Below are positions 26,407 through 34,379 of a DNA stretch of 64,000 nucleotides, piece by piece. Under the pieces are notes generated by a model. The model did not search any database and was not told where the DNA came from. It was given only the letters and a program-made list of their open reading frames with translations. Within the stretch, counting starts at the first letter, position 1. Every line of letters begins with the position of its first letter. The stretch spans positions 1 to 64,000 of the forward strand of contig NZ_PPSW01000024.1 in the NCBI RefSeq assembly GCF_005876835.1, written 5' to 3'. A program made the translations under genes and the position numbers. Source of the stretch: Pseudoalteromonas phenolica (GTDB taxonomy: Bacteria > Pseudomonadota > Gammaproteobacteria > Enterobacterales > Alteromonadaceae).

Positions 26407-27597
26407 ATGTTCTCAGAATTAAAACCGTTACCAACTGATCCAATTTTGGGTCTTATGGCTGCTTACAAACAAGATACTAACCCTAATAAAATCGATCTTG
26501 GCGTTGGTGTTTACAAAGATGAGCAAGGTAATACCCCTGTACTAAGAGCTGTAAAGAAAGCTGAAGCTTTTCGTTTAGAAAACGAAACCACTAAGTCTTA
26601 CATTGGTCTTGCTGGTAATTTAGATTTTTGTCAGAAAATGGAAACCCTGTTATTAGGTGAGCACAGTACATTACTTGCAAACCGTGTTCGCACTGCACAA
26701 GCGCCAGGTGGTACAGGTGCACTACGTGTTGCTGCTGAATTCATCAAGCGTTGTAACACAGATGCGACAGTATGGGTAACAACACCAACTTGGGCTAACC
26801 ACATTAGCTTATTTGAAGCTGCGGGCCTAACAGTTAAAGAATACCCATATTATGACTACGAAAATAAAGGCTTGTTGTTCGATGAAATGATCGACACGCT
26901 TAAACAAGTACCTAAAGGCGACGTGGTTCTTTTACATGCTTGTTGTCACAACCCAAGTGGTATGGATTTAAACGAGGAGCAGTGGAAAATAGTTGCTGAA
27001 CTTGCAAAAGAAGTGGGCTTCACACCGTTAATCGATATTGCTTACCAAGGTTTTGGTGCAAGCCTTGACGAAGATGCAAAAGGCTTGCGTTTACTAGCAG
27101 ATGCAGTTGATGAGCTGATTATTTGTTCTTCATGTTCTAAGAATTTTGGTCTTTACCGTGAGCGTATCGGTGCATGTTCAATCATTGCTAAAGACAGCGC
27201 AAATGCTGATATTTCTAACTCGGTATTATTAAGTGTTGTTCGTAGTATTTACTCAATGCCACCAGCACATGGTGCAGATATCGTAAATACGATTTTAGGT
27301 AGTACAGAACTAACACAAGAGTGGCATGATGAGCTTGATGAAATGCGTAACCGTATCAATGGTCTACGTACATTAATCAAAGATAGCCTAGCAGCTCAAG
27401 GTGTAGCGCAAGACTTCTCTTTCATTGATAAGCAAAATGGTATGTTCTCTTTCTTAGGTATTAATAAAGATCAAATCGAGCGCCTACAAAAAGAATACGC
27501 GATTTATATTGTAGGTTCTAGCCGAGTAAATGTTGCAGGTGTGAGCCAAGAAAATATTGAGTACTTCTCGAAAGCAGTTGCTGAAGTACTAAAATAA
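26407..27597 (+). CDS. aspartate/aromatic amino-acid aminotransferase
   Basis: A 396-aa PLP-dependent class I aminotransferase of the AspC/TyrB type, transferring amino groups between glutamate and oxaloacetate or aromatic oxo-acids. Features: GVGVYKDEQGNTPVLRAV near residue 33-50, TPTWANH at about 125, HNPSGMD at about 189-195, the PLP lysine in SSCSKNFGLYRERIGA (about 240-255), and the substrate Arg in SSRVNVAGV near the C-terminus. AspC and TyrB cannot be separated by eye, so no symbol is given. With tyrA and pheA nearby, final transamination to Tyr or Phe is plausible. Confidence 0.9.
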   Translation: MFSELKPLPTDPILGLMAAYKQDTNPNKIDLGVGVYKDEQGNTPVLRAVKKAEAFRLENETTKSYIGLAGNLDFCQKMETLLLGEHSTLLANRVRTAQAPGGTGALRVAAEFIKRCNTDATVWVTTPTWANHISLFEAAGLTVKEYPYYDYENKGLLFDEMIDTLKQVPKGDVVLLHACCHNPSGMDLNEEQWKIVAELAKEVGFTPLIDIAYQGFGASLDEDAKGLRLLADAVDELIICSSCSKNFGLYRERIGACSIIAKDSANADISNSVLLSVVRSIYSMPPAHGADIVNTILGSTELTQEWHDELDEMRNRINGLRTLIKDSLAAQGVAQDFSFIDKQNGMFSFLGINKDQIERLQKEYAIYIVGSSRVNVAGVSQENIEYFSKAVAEVLK

Positions 27598-27616
27598 TTA
27601 AGCATTACGCTTAAGT

Positions 27617-27645
27617 AAATGCCACTTTTGATAAGTGGCATTTTT
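27617..27645 (+). terminator. terminator after the aminotransferase gene
   Basis: AAATGCCACTT / AAGTGGCATTT with loop TTGAT, continuing into T's, 19 bases past the stop. Confidence 0.9.
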
Positions 27646-27815
27646 GTTTCTAGATTGTGCTTTCATTTGCTCTGAAGTGGATAGCGAATCTCTCGCAAAT
27701 TGCTTGTTTTAGTGCAGTTTGTTATAAGTAAGTAGAAGATGTTCCCAGCATTTTCTGGTCGTACGGTTTATGTAACCGTTACAATCCGCCCAATGTCAGT
27801 CTGTAAGGTATGTTT

Positions 27816-28637
27816 ATGCGTCATGAAATTTGGCAGCAGCTTCGCCAAGAAGCAACAGAGTTAGTAAGTAGAGAGCCTCTTTTGGCAAGTCATGTTTACT
27901 CGAGTGTGTTAAATCACGAGTGTTTAGGCTCTGCGTTAAGTTTTATTGTTGCAAATAAGCTTGCGGATGCGGTGGTATCGGCTTTTACAATTCGTGAATT
28001 GTTTGACCAAGCCTTCGTTGACTGCGACAGAATGTTGACCCATGTTGCTCATGACATAAAAGCAGTTAAAGATCGTGACCCAGCTGCCGATAGTTATTTA
28101 ACTGTTATTTTGAACTTGAAGGGTTTTCATGCAATCCAAGCACACAGACTTGCACATTGCCTCTGGCGTCAGAACCGCAAAGAGCTCGCACGTTTCATCC
28201 AAAGCCGTACCTCTGAAGTTTTTGGCGTTGACATCCATCCTGCTTGTAAAGTCGGTCATGGCATTATGTTTGACCACGCTACTGGTATCGTAATTGGTGA
28301 AACCGCGGTAATCGAGGACAATGTTTCAATCTTACAATCTGTAACACTCGGTGGTACAGGTAATGAACAAGGCGATCGTCACCCAAAAATCAGAGCGGGT
28401 GTATTGATCGGGGCTGGTGCAAAAGTATTAGGTAACATCGAAGTCGGAGAAGGCGCACGCATAGGTGCAGGTTCTGTAGTGTTAAACCCGGTGGCGCCAC
28501 ATACAACAGTCGTGGGTATTCCAGCAAAAGTGGTTGGTAAGCCGAATTGTCCTTGTCCTGCAGAATCGATGGATCAAAACTTCTTAGAAGATGAAGTGTC
28601 TTTAGAAAACGAATCGTATACCAGCGCTATGCTATAA
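27816..28637 (+). CDS. cysE: serine O-acetyltransferase
   Basis: A 273-aa enzyme that acetylates L-serine with acetyl-CoA, the committed step to cysteine. The helical N-terminal half (SSVLNHECLGSALSFIVANKL and LKGFHAIQAHRLAH) is followed by left-handed hexapeptide repeats (VDIHPACKVGHGIMFDHATGIVIGE ... VTLGGTGN, DRHPKI, GAGAKVLGNI), all typical of CysE. Two ATGs lie close together, at 27810 and 27816. I chose 27816 because AAGG is seven bases upstream of it but only one base from the first. Feedback inhibition by cysteine at the C-terminal part is known for the family. Confidence 0.95.
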   Translation: MRHEIWQQLRQEATELVSREPLLASHVYSSVLNHECLGSALSFIVANKLADAVVSAFTIRELFDQAFVDCDRMLTHVAHDIKAVKDRDPAADSYLTVILNLKGFHAIQAHRLAHCLWRQNRKELARFIQSRTSEVFGVDIHPACKVGHGIMFDHATGIVIGETAVIEDNVSILQSVTLGGTGNEQGDRHPKIRAGVLIGAGAKVLGNIEVGEGARIGAGSVVLNPVAPHTTVVGIPAKVVGKPNCPCPAESMDQNFLEDEVSLENESYTSAML

Positions 28638-28657
28638 ACAGCATATAAATGGAAATT

Positions 28658-28679
28658 AAGGCTGCTACTGTGCAGCCTT
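28658..28679. terminator. bidirectional terminator overlapping the 3' end of xseA
   Basis: AAGGCTGC / GCAGCCTT with a 6-base loop; the right arm lies within the last codons of xseA. It separates convergent cysE and xseA. The stem is followed by a short T-run only. Confidence 0.7.
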
Positions 28680-30038
28680 TATTGTTTCTAGAGTGTGTTT
28701 CACTGTGGTGTGAATTTCACCATCATGGACTTGAGTGACAAGTGTTTCTCCCGCTTTTACTTGTTCAATCGATTTAACTACATGTTCGCCTTTCTTGGTG
28801 ATGGAATAGCCTCTCGCTAATACTCCCAACGGGCTAATGCTTTCAAGTCTTGCCGCTAGCATGGCTAATTGTTGCTTCGCAGACTGTTGGTTTTTATTTT
28901 GTGCATTTAATAATCTTTGCTCTAACTGCTGTAGCGCATCTTTTGATTGAGAAAGTCGACGTTCAGGGTGTTGATGTTGAAACCTTTGTTGCAGCAAACT
29001 CAGTTGGTTATTTTTTTGATTGAGCTGAGCATGCACGCCACGTTGCAATCGCATTGAAAGTTCGTCTAAACGCTGAGCTTGTTGCTGCAGTTGGCTATTT
29101 GGATGCTGTAGCTTGAGCCGTTGTAGTAGCGCATTGTTAGTTTGCTTCGCTTCTTTGATTTTACTCAGCATTAAATGACTTAAGCGTGCGTACTTTTCAA
29201 TAATATGCTTTTTAATCGCATGCTGATCAGGGCTGACTAGTTCAGCGGCTGCTGATGGAGTAGGGGCTCTTAAATCAGCAACATAATCCGAAATGGTGGT
29301 ATCTATTTCATGACCCACAGCACTAATAATAGGTAAACGACTGGCAAATATCTCGCGGGCTAGATGCTCTTCGTTAAAGCACCATAAATCTTCTAATGAG
29401 CCGCCGCCACGGCCCACAATCAGTACGTCGACTTCATTTCGGATATTTGCCAAACGAATTTTCTCTGCAATTTGCAGGTGAGCATCGCTGCCTTGAACTT
29501 GAGTCGGATAAACGATAACTTCAAGTTGTGGAGCTCGACGCTTCATTACTGTCAAGATGTCTTTAATTGCAGCGCCAGTGGCAGAGGTAACCACACCTAC
29601 TTTTCTTATTTGTGTTGGGAGAGGTTGTTTATGTGCACTGCTAAATAGCCCCTCTGCAGCAAGTTGTAACTTGAGCGCTTCAAATTGTTGTTTCAGTTGG
29701 CCTTCACCAGCAGGTTCCATATGTTCAACAATCAGTTGATATTCACCGCGGGGTTCATACACTGAGACGCGTGCTGTGACAACCACTTGGGCACCATTAT
29801 TAGGCTTATATTTGCTGTAGCGGTTGTTTCCTCGCCACATGGCAGCCTTAATTTGTGCTTTGTCATCTTTTAAAGAGAAATACCAATGGCCAGATGCCGG
29901 TGCAACAAAGTTGGAGATTTCCCCGGTTAACCTTAAAGAAGCAAAACCTTGCTCTAAAATGCCGCGAATTTCTTTATTTAGCTTTGAAACTGAATAAACT
30001 TTGTGTTTTGGAGCTGAAGAAACTGAGAATGTCATCAT
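28665..30038 (-). CDS. xseA: exodeoxyribonuclease VII large subunit
   Basis: A 457-aa catalytic subunit that degrades single-stranded DNA together with XseB (not in the window). The OB-fold N-terminal domain has VYSVSKLNKEIRGILEQGFASLRLTGEISNF and GHWYFSLKDDKAQI. The catalytic region has VGVVTSATGAAIKDIL, RGGGSLEDLWCFNEE and SAVGHEIDTTISDYVADLRAPTPSAAAE. A long coiled-coil with many Gln and Leu residues fills about 260-390. It is divergent from guaB, a common gammaproteobacterial arrangement. Confidence 0.97.
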   Translation of the reverse strand: MMTFSVSSAPKHKVYSVSKLNKEIRGILEQGFASLRLTGEISNFVAPASGHWYFSLKDDKAQIKAAMWRGNNRYSKYKPNNGAQVVVTARVSVYEPRGEYQLIVEHMEPAGEGQLKQQFEALKLQLAAEGLFSSAHKQPLPTQIRKVGVVTSATGAAIKDILTVMKRRAPQLEVIVYPTQVQGSDAHLQIAEKIRLANIRNEVDVLIVGRGGGSLEDLWCFNEEHLAREIFASRLPIISAVGHEIDTTISDYVADLRAPTPSAAAELVSPDQHAIKKHIIEKYARLSHLMLSKIKEAKQTNNALLQRLKLQHPNSQLQQQAQRLDELSMRLQRGVHAQLNQKNNQLSLLQQRFQHQHPERRLSQSKDALQQLEQRLLNAQNKNQQSAKQQLAMLAARLESISPLGVLARGYSITKKGEHVVKSIEQVKAGETLVTQVHDGEIHTTVKHTLETIKAAQ

Positions 30039-30167
30039 TGGCCTCTGAAAAAATTACCGCGAAACTTTAGCATATTTTTTGAAAAAAAGATTTACTCACT
30101 ACTACAACGCTGATAAAATTCGCACGCAATTCCTATTACTCAATTCCACGTGAGAGATACCGCAAAC

Positions 30168-31637
30168 ATGCTAAGAATTGCAAAAGAAGCCCTAACTTTC
30201 GATGATGTGCTACTCGTACCAGCACACTCTACCGTATTACCTCATACCGCTGATTTAAAAACGCGTTTAACGCGTGGTATTGATTTAAACCTACCTCTTG
30301 TTTCTGCTTCAATGGATACTGTAACTGAAGCGCGTCTTGCTATTGCACTAGCACAAGAAGGCGGCATTGGTTTTGTGCACAAGAACATGACAATTGAAGA
30401 GCAAGCGAGAAATGTTCGTAAGGTTAAAGCTTACGAAGCGGGTATTGTGTCTTTCCCTGTCACTGTGACAGCTGACCTGACAATTGAAGGTGCACTTGAG
30501 CTTGCACATGAGAAAGGTTTCTCAGGTTTCCCTGTCGTTGATGAGAATAATAAACTAGAAGGCATCGTAACTAGCCGCGACTTACGTTTTGAAACGCAAC
30601 TAGATAAGCCTGTTTCTTCAGTAATGACGAAAAAAGCCGATCTTGTGACGGTAAAAGAAGGTGCTGCACGTGAAGAGATCTTAGGTCTGATGCACGAGCA
30701 CCGCATTGAAAAAATCTTAGTGGTTGATGATGCGTTTGCATTAAAAGGCATGATCACAGTTAAGGATTACCAAAAAGCACAAGAAAAGCCGAATGCATGT
30801 AAAGACGAGCAAGGTCGTTTACGTGTAGGTGCTGCTGTTGGGGTTGGTGCTGGCACTGATGAGCGTATCGCAGCGCTTGTTGAAGCAGGTGTTGACGTGT
30901 TACTTATCGATACTTCACACGGTCACTCTCAAGGCGTAATTGACCGTGTTAAAGCCACACGTGAAACATACCCAGATTTACAAATCGTTGCAGGTAACGT
31001 TGCTACAGCTGAAGGCGCGATTGCGCTAGCTGATGCCGGTGCTGATGCAGTTAAAGTTGGTATTGGTCCTGGTTCAATTTGTACTACTCGTATCGTAACA
31101 GGCTGTGGTGTACCGCAAATTACTGCTATCTCTGATGCTGTTGAAGGCTTAAAAGGTCGTGACGTTCCTGTGATTGCTGATGGTGGTATCCGTTTCTCTG
31201 GTGATATCGTAAAAGCACTTGTGGCTGGTGCATCATGTGTAATGGTTGGCTCTATGCTTGCTGGTACTGAAGAGTCTCCAGGTGAAGTTGAGCTTTACCA
31301 AGGCCGTTACTACAAGTCTTACCGTGGTATGGGTAGCTTGGGTGCGATGAACCAAAAAGAAGGTTCGTCAGATCGTTATTTCCAAAAATCAAATGAAGCA
31401 GACAAATTGGTACCAGAAGGTATCGAAGGTCGTGTTGCATATAAAGGCCCTATCGCAACGATTATTCACCAACAAGTGGGTGGTATCCGAAGTGCAATGG
31501 GCTTAACTGGCTGTGCAACGATTGCTGAGCTAAATACAAAACCTCAATTCGTTAAAGTTACGTCTGCAGGTATGGGTGAGTCACACGTTCACGACGTACA
31601 GATCACCAAAGAAGCGCCTAACTACCGTATGGGTTAA
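30168..31637 (+). CDS. guaB: inosine-5'-monophosphate dehydrogenase
   Basis: A 489-aa enzyme oxidising IMP to XMP with NAD+, the rate-limiting step to GMP. The longest ORF adds six residues; I start at ATG 30168 because the protein then begins [21 protein letters not shown] as in other GuaB. The CBS pair (about 90-205) interrupts the TIM barrel. The catalytic Cys is in [15 protein letters not shown] (about 299-313), and the Arg-Tyr flap is in RYFQKS. guaA follows after 113 bases. Confidence 0.97.
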   Translation: MLRIAKEALTFDDVLLVPAHSTVLPHTADLKTRLTRGIDLNLPLVSASMDTVTEARLAIALAQEGGIGFVHKNMTIEEQARNVRKVKAYEAGIVSFPVTVTADLTIEGALELAHEKGFSGFPVVDENNKLEGIVTSRDLRFETQLDKPVSSVMTKKADLVTVKEGAAREEILGLMHEHRIEKILVVDDAFALKGMITVKDYQKAQEKPNACKDEQGRLRVGAAVGVGAGTDERIAALVEAGVDVLLIDTSHGHSQGVIDRVKATRETYPDLQIVAGNVATAEGAIALADAGADAVKVGIGPGSICTTRIVTGCGVPQITAISDAVEGLKGRDVPVIADGGIRFSGDIVKALVAGASCVMVGSMLAGTEESPGEVELYQGRYYKSYRGMGSLGAMNQKEGSSDRYFQKSNEADKLVPEGIEGRVAYKGPIATIIHQQVGGIRSAMGLTGCATIAELNTKPQFVKVTSAGMGESHVHDVQITKEAPNYRMG

Positions 31638-31659
31638 TGCGCAGCGCATTTTAAAAATT

Positions 31660-31690
31660 GGGCTAGCTTAGGCTAGCCCTTCTTAATTTT
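31660..31690 (+). terminator. hairpin after guaB (partial terminator)
   Basis: GGGCTAGC-TTAG-GCTAGCCC, an 8-bp perfect stem followed by TTCTTAATTTT, so a broken T-tract. It lies between guaB and guaA and may reduce read-through to guaA. Confidence 0.6.
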
Positions 31691-31750
31691 AGGTAAAGTT
31701 CGTTTTTGTGCTTTACTAAACTTATCGTTTTCTAACCAACGAGATTATCA

Positions 31751-33325
31751 ATGAGCAAAGACATCCACGATTCCCGCATTTTGATCTTAGATTTCGGTTC
31801 TCAGTACACGCAGCTTATCGCGCGCCGTGTTCGTGAAATCGGTGTTTACTGTGAGCTTTGGGCTTGGGACGTAACGGAAGAGCAGATCCGTGAATTCAAC
31901 CCTCAAGGTATTATTTTATCTGGTGGCCCAGAGTCAACGACTGAAGAAAACAGCCCACGTGCACCTGAGTTTGTATTTAATGCTGGCGTGCCAGTATTAG
32001 GTGTATGTTACGGTATGCAGACTATGGCGATGCAGTTAGGCGGCCTAGTTGAAAGCTCAGACAAGAAAGAGTTCGGTTACGCACGTGTTGAAAAACTAGG
32101 TAACTGTAAACTATTTGAAGACATTCAAGATCACATCGAGAATGGTTCAGACTTCCTAGACGTGTGGATGAGCCACGGCGACAAAGTAATTGAAATTCCA
32201 GAGACATTTGTAACATCAGCTAAAACTGATACATGCCCTCACGCGGCTATGTCTTGGGAAGAAAAGCGTTTTTACGGTGTTCAATTCCACCCTGAAGTAA
32301 CACACACACAGCAAGGTCAGCGCCTTTTAGAGCGTTTTGTTATTGACATCTGTGGCTGTGAAAAGCTGTGGACTCCATCGCAAATTATTGAAGATGCCGT
32401 TGCTAAGATCAAAGAAAAAGTGGGTGATGACGAAGTTATCCTAGGTCTTTCTGGTGGTGTTGATTCATCAGTAGTAGCCATGCTTATCCACCGTGCGATT
32501 GGTAAGAAGCTAACTTGTGTATTCGTTGATAACGGTCTACTTCGTTTAAACGAAGGTCAGCAAGTAATGGAAATGTTTGGTGATAAGTTCGGTCTTAACA
32601 TCATCAAAGTAGATGCTGAAGAGCAGTTCTTAAATGACCTAGCCGGTCTTTCAGATCCAGAAGATAAGCGTAAAGCAATCGGTCATACGTTCATTGACGT
32701 GTTTGATGCTGAGTCTAAAAAGCTGAAAAATGCAAAATGGTTAGCACAAGGTACAATTTACCCAGACGTGATCGAGTCAGCGGCTTCTAAAACGGGTAAA
32801 GCGCATGTGATCAAGTCTCACCATAACGTAGGTGGTCTTCCTGACGATATGGAAATGGGTCTAGTTGAGCCGCTTCGTGAGTTATTTAAAGATGAAGTAC
32901 GTAAGATTGGTCTTGAGTTAGGTTTACCTTACGACATGCTTTACCGTCACCCATTCCCAGGTCCAGGTCTAGGTGTACGTGTACTAGGTGAAATCAAGAA
33001 AGAATACTGTGATTTACTTCGCCGTGCAGACGCTATCTTCATTGAAGAACTACATAAAGCAGACATCTACCACAAAGTATCGCAAGCATTCACGGTATTC
33101 CTACCGGTTAAATCGGTTGGCGTAATGGGTGATGCACGTAAATACGACTGGGTAGTATCACTTCGTTGTGTAGAAACAATCGACTTTATGACAGCGCGTT
33201 GGTCACACCTACCTTATGATTTCTTAGGTCTGGTATCAAACCGCATCATTAACGAGATCGATGGTATCTCACGCGTGGTTTACGATATTTCTGGTAAGCC
33301 ACCAGCAACCATCGAATGGGAATAA
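31751..33325 (+). CDS. guaA: GMP synthase (glutamine-hydrolysing)
   Basis: A 524-aa enzyme that aminates XMP to GMP with ATP and glutamine. The class I glutamine amidotransferase domain is N-terminal, with nucleophile Cys in [10 protein letters not shown] (about 85-94) and His-Glu in QFHPEVTHT. The ATP-pyrophosphatase domain has the P-loop [11 protein letters not shown] (about 232-242). The C-terminal dimerisation domain ends KPPATIEWE, as normal. It follows guaB and precedes tRNA-Trp. Confidence 0.98.
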   Translation: MSKDIHDSRILILDFGSQYTQLIARRVREIGVYCELWAWDVTEEQIREFNPQGIILSGGPESTTEENSPRAPEFVFNAGVPVLGVCYGMQTMAMQLGGLVESSDKKEFGYARVEKLGNCKLFEDIQDHIENGSDFLDVWMSHGDKVIEIPETFVTSAKTDTCPHAAMSWEEKRFYGVQFHPEVTHTQQGQRLLERFVIDICGCEKLWTPSQIIEDAVAKIKEKVGDDEVILGLSGGVDSSVVAMLIHRAIGKKLTCVFVDNGLLRLNEGQQVMEMFGDKFGLNIIKVDAEEQFLNDLAGLSDPEDKRKAIGHTFIDVFDAESKKLKNAKWLAQGTIYPDVIESAASKTGKAHVIKSHHNVGGLPDDMEMGLVEPLRELFKDEVRKIGLELGLPYDMLYRHPFPGPGLGVRVLGEIKKEYCDLLRRADAIFIEELHKADIYHKVSQAFTVFLPVKSVGVMGDARKYDWVVSLRCVETIDFMTARWSHLPYDFLGLVSNRIINEIDGISRVVYDISGKPPATIEWE

Positions 33326-33357
33326 TGAGCAAGTAGTTCATTGCTAATTTGATGATT

Positions 33358-33390
33358 AAAAAGGCGAATAGGTAAAATATTCGCCTTTTT
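33358..33390 (+). terminator. terminator after guaA
   Basis: AAAAAGGCGAATA / TATTCGCCTTTTT with a short loop and T-run, 32 bases past the guaA stop. Confidence 0.9.
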
Positions 33391-33432
33391 GTTTATTAAA
33401 GCCGCAGTTAAACGTTTTTTTGAAATTTTTAC

Positions 33433-33460
33433 TTTACCTTTATAAAAACCTCTCTATAAT
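33433..33460 (+). promoter_or_regulatory. promoter of tRNA-Trp
   Basis: TTTACC, 16 bases, then a perfect TATAAT, followed by GCGACG. The GC-rich discriminator is typical of stringently controlled stable-RNA promoters. The -10 lies 13 bases before the mature tRNA 5' end. Confidence 0.7.
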
Positions 33461-33473
33461 GCGACGTCATTGC

Positions 33474-33550
33474 AGGGGCGTAGTTCCAATTGGTAGAACA
33501 GCGGTCTCCAAAACCGATGGTTGCGGGTTCGAGTCCTGCCGCCCCTGCCA
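33474..33550 (+). tRNA. tRNA-Trp (anticodon CCA)
   Basis: Seventy-seven bases fold as a cloverleaf. The acceptor stem is AGGGGCG / CGCCCCT, followed by the discriminator G and an encoded CCA tail. The anticodon loop CTCCAAA gives CCA at 33508-33510, and the T-loop is TTCGAGT. It stands alone downstream of guaA with its own promoter. Confidence 0.96.
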
Positions 33551-33616
33551 CTTCTTACTTTGCTTTCTCTGCTACAAACCTTTATATTCTCAAAAAAAAT
33601 TCTTCAAGATTTAACT

Positions 33617-33922
33617 ATGCGCGCATTGCATGCTGATGTTTTAGGTATTACACCACTTAAACTCAATTCACATTTTGCTCCAGAGACATCTGAGTCTGAA
33701 ATGACTTCGGCTGATCACAGTGATATGCCTTCTGAGCAACATGAGTTACTAACCTTGCCTTATCAATTACATGCTGATTTATTATTGCTACAGCCCGCAG
33801 GCTTTGCAGAAATAATAAAGGGCGATAGCGTCAAGCTGCAGAACAACGTTCTTACTCTGCCTTCGGTGAACCTCAGGGTTGAGCACAAACGTGCGTTATG
33901 GAAGTTATTACATGACAAGTAA
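33617..33922 (+). CDS. putative DNA polymerase III psi subunit (HolD-like)
   Basis: A 101-aa protein directly upstream of rimI, overlapping it by 11 bases. In enterobacteria holD occupies exactly this place. Two short regions resemble HolD: LGIT near the N-terminus (residues 9-12) and RALWKLL near the C-terminus (about 92-98), matching the LGIT and RAALW stretches of E. coli psi. The central acidic stretch (ETSESEMTSADHSD) is not conserved. Psi links the clamp loader to SSB through chi. HolD diverges fast, so context is the main evidence and the call is tentative. The ATG at 33617 is used; upstream frame runs into the tRNA. Confidence 0.55.
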   Translation: MRALHADVLGITPLKLNSHFAPETSESEMTSADHSDMPSEQHELLTLPYQLHADLLLLQPAGFAEIIKGDSVKLQNNVLTLPSVNLRVEHKRALWKLLHDK

Positions 33923-34364
33923 AATAGTTGCTAGCTTGCTTAATGATATGCCGCTTGAAACCATTATGGATATTGAACAGGCATGCCATAGCTTTCCTTG
34001 GAGTGCTAAAACCATGCAATCCTGTTTAGGAGGCAGATACTACAATGCAGGTTTATTGTTAGGTGATGAACTCGTTGGCTTTTATGTCGCTGAGCAGGTT
34101 GGGCCTGATCACACCTTAATGGATATTTGTGTTGCCCCTAAGTACCAAGGGCGAGGCTATGCAAAACAACTTATGGCGCATTTGCTAGAGCAGGCGCAAA
34201 CACTTGAAGCCGAAAACTGTTTCTTAGAAGTAAGAGAATCAAATTTAAGTGCAATAGCGGTTTACCAAAAATTTGATTTTTCAGAGGTGGGTGTCCGTAA
34301 AAACTATTACCCAGCCAAAGAGGGTAAAGAGCACGCAGTATTAATGGCGAAAAGCTTCTTTTAA
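33912..34364 (+). CDS. rimI: ribosomal protein S18 alanine N-acetyltransferase
   Basis: A 150-aa GNAT acetyltransferase that acetylates the N-terminus of S18. GNAT motif A is DICVAPKYQGRGYAKQLMAHLL (about 72-93), followed by FLEVRESNLSAIAVYQKFDF and RKNYYPAKEGKEHAVLMAK, all typical of RimI. The longest ORF begins at 33879; the ATG at 33912 gives normal family length. The start lies within the HolD-like ORF, implying coupling. Confidence 0.92.
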   Translation: MTSKIVASLLNDMPLETIMDIEQACHSFPWSAKTMQSCLGGRYYNAGLLLGDELVGFYVAEQVGPDHTLMDICVAPKYQGRGYAKQLMAHLLEQAQTLEAENCFLEVRESNLSAIAVYQKFDFSEVGVRKNYYPAKEGKEHAVLMAKSFF

Positions 34365-34379
34365 AAGCGCTAATGCCAT

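Noticed and set aside
33420..33614. 64-aa ORF across tRNA-Trp
   Set aside because: It overlaps the tRNA and its promoter, so it is a chance reading frame.
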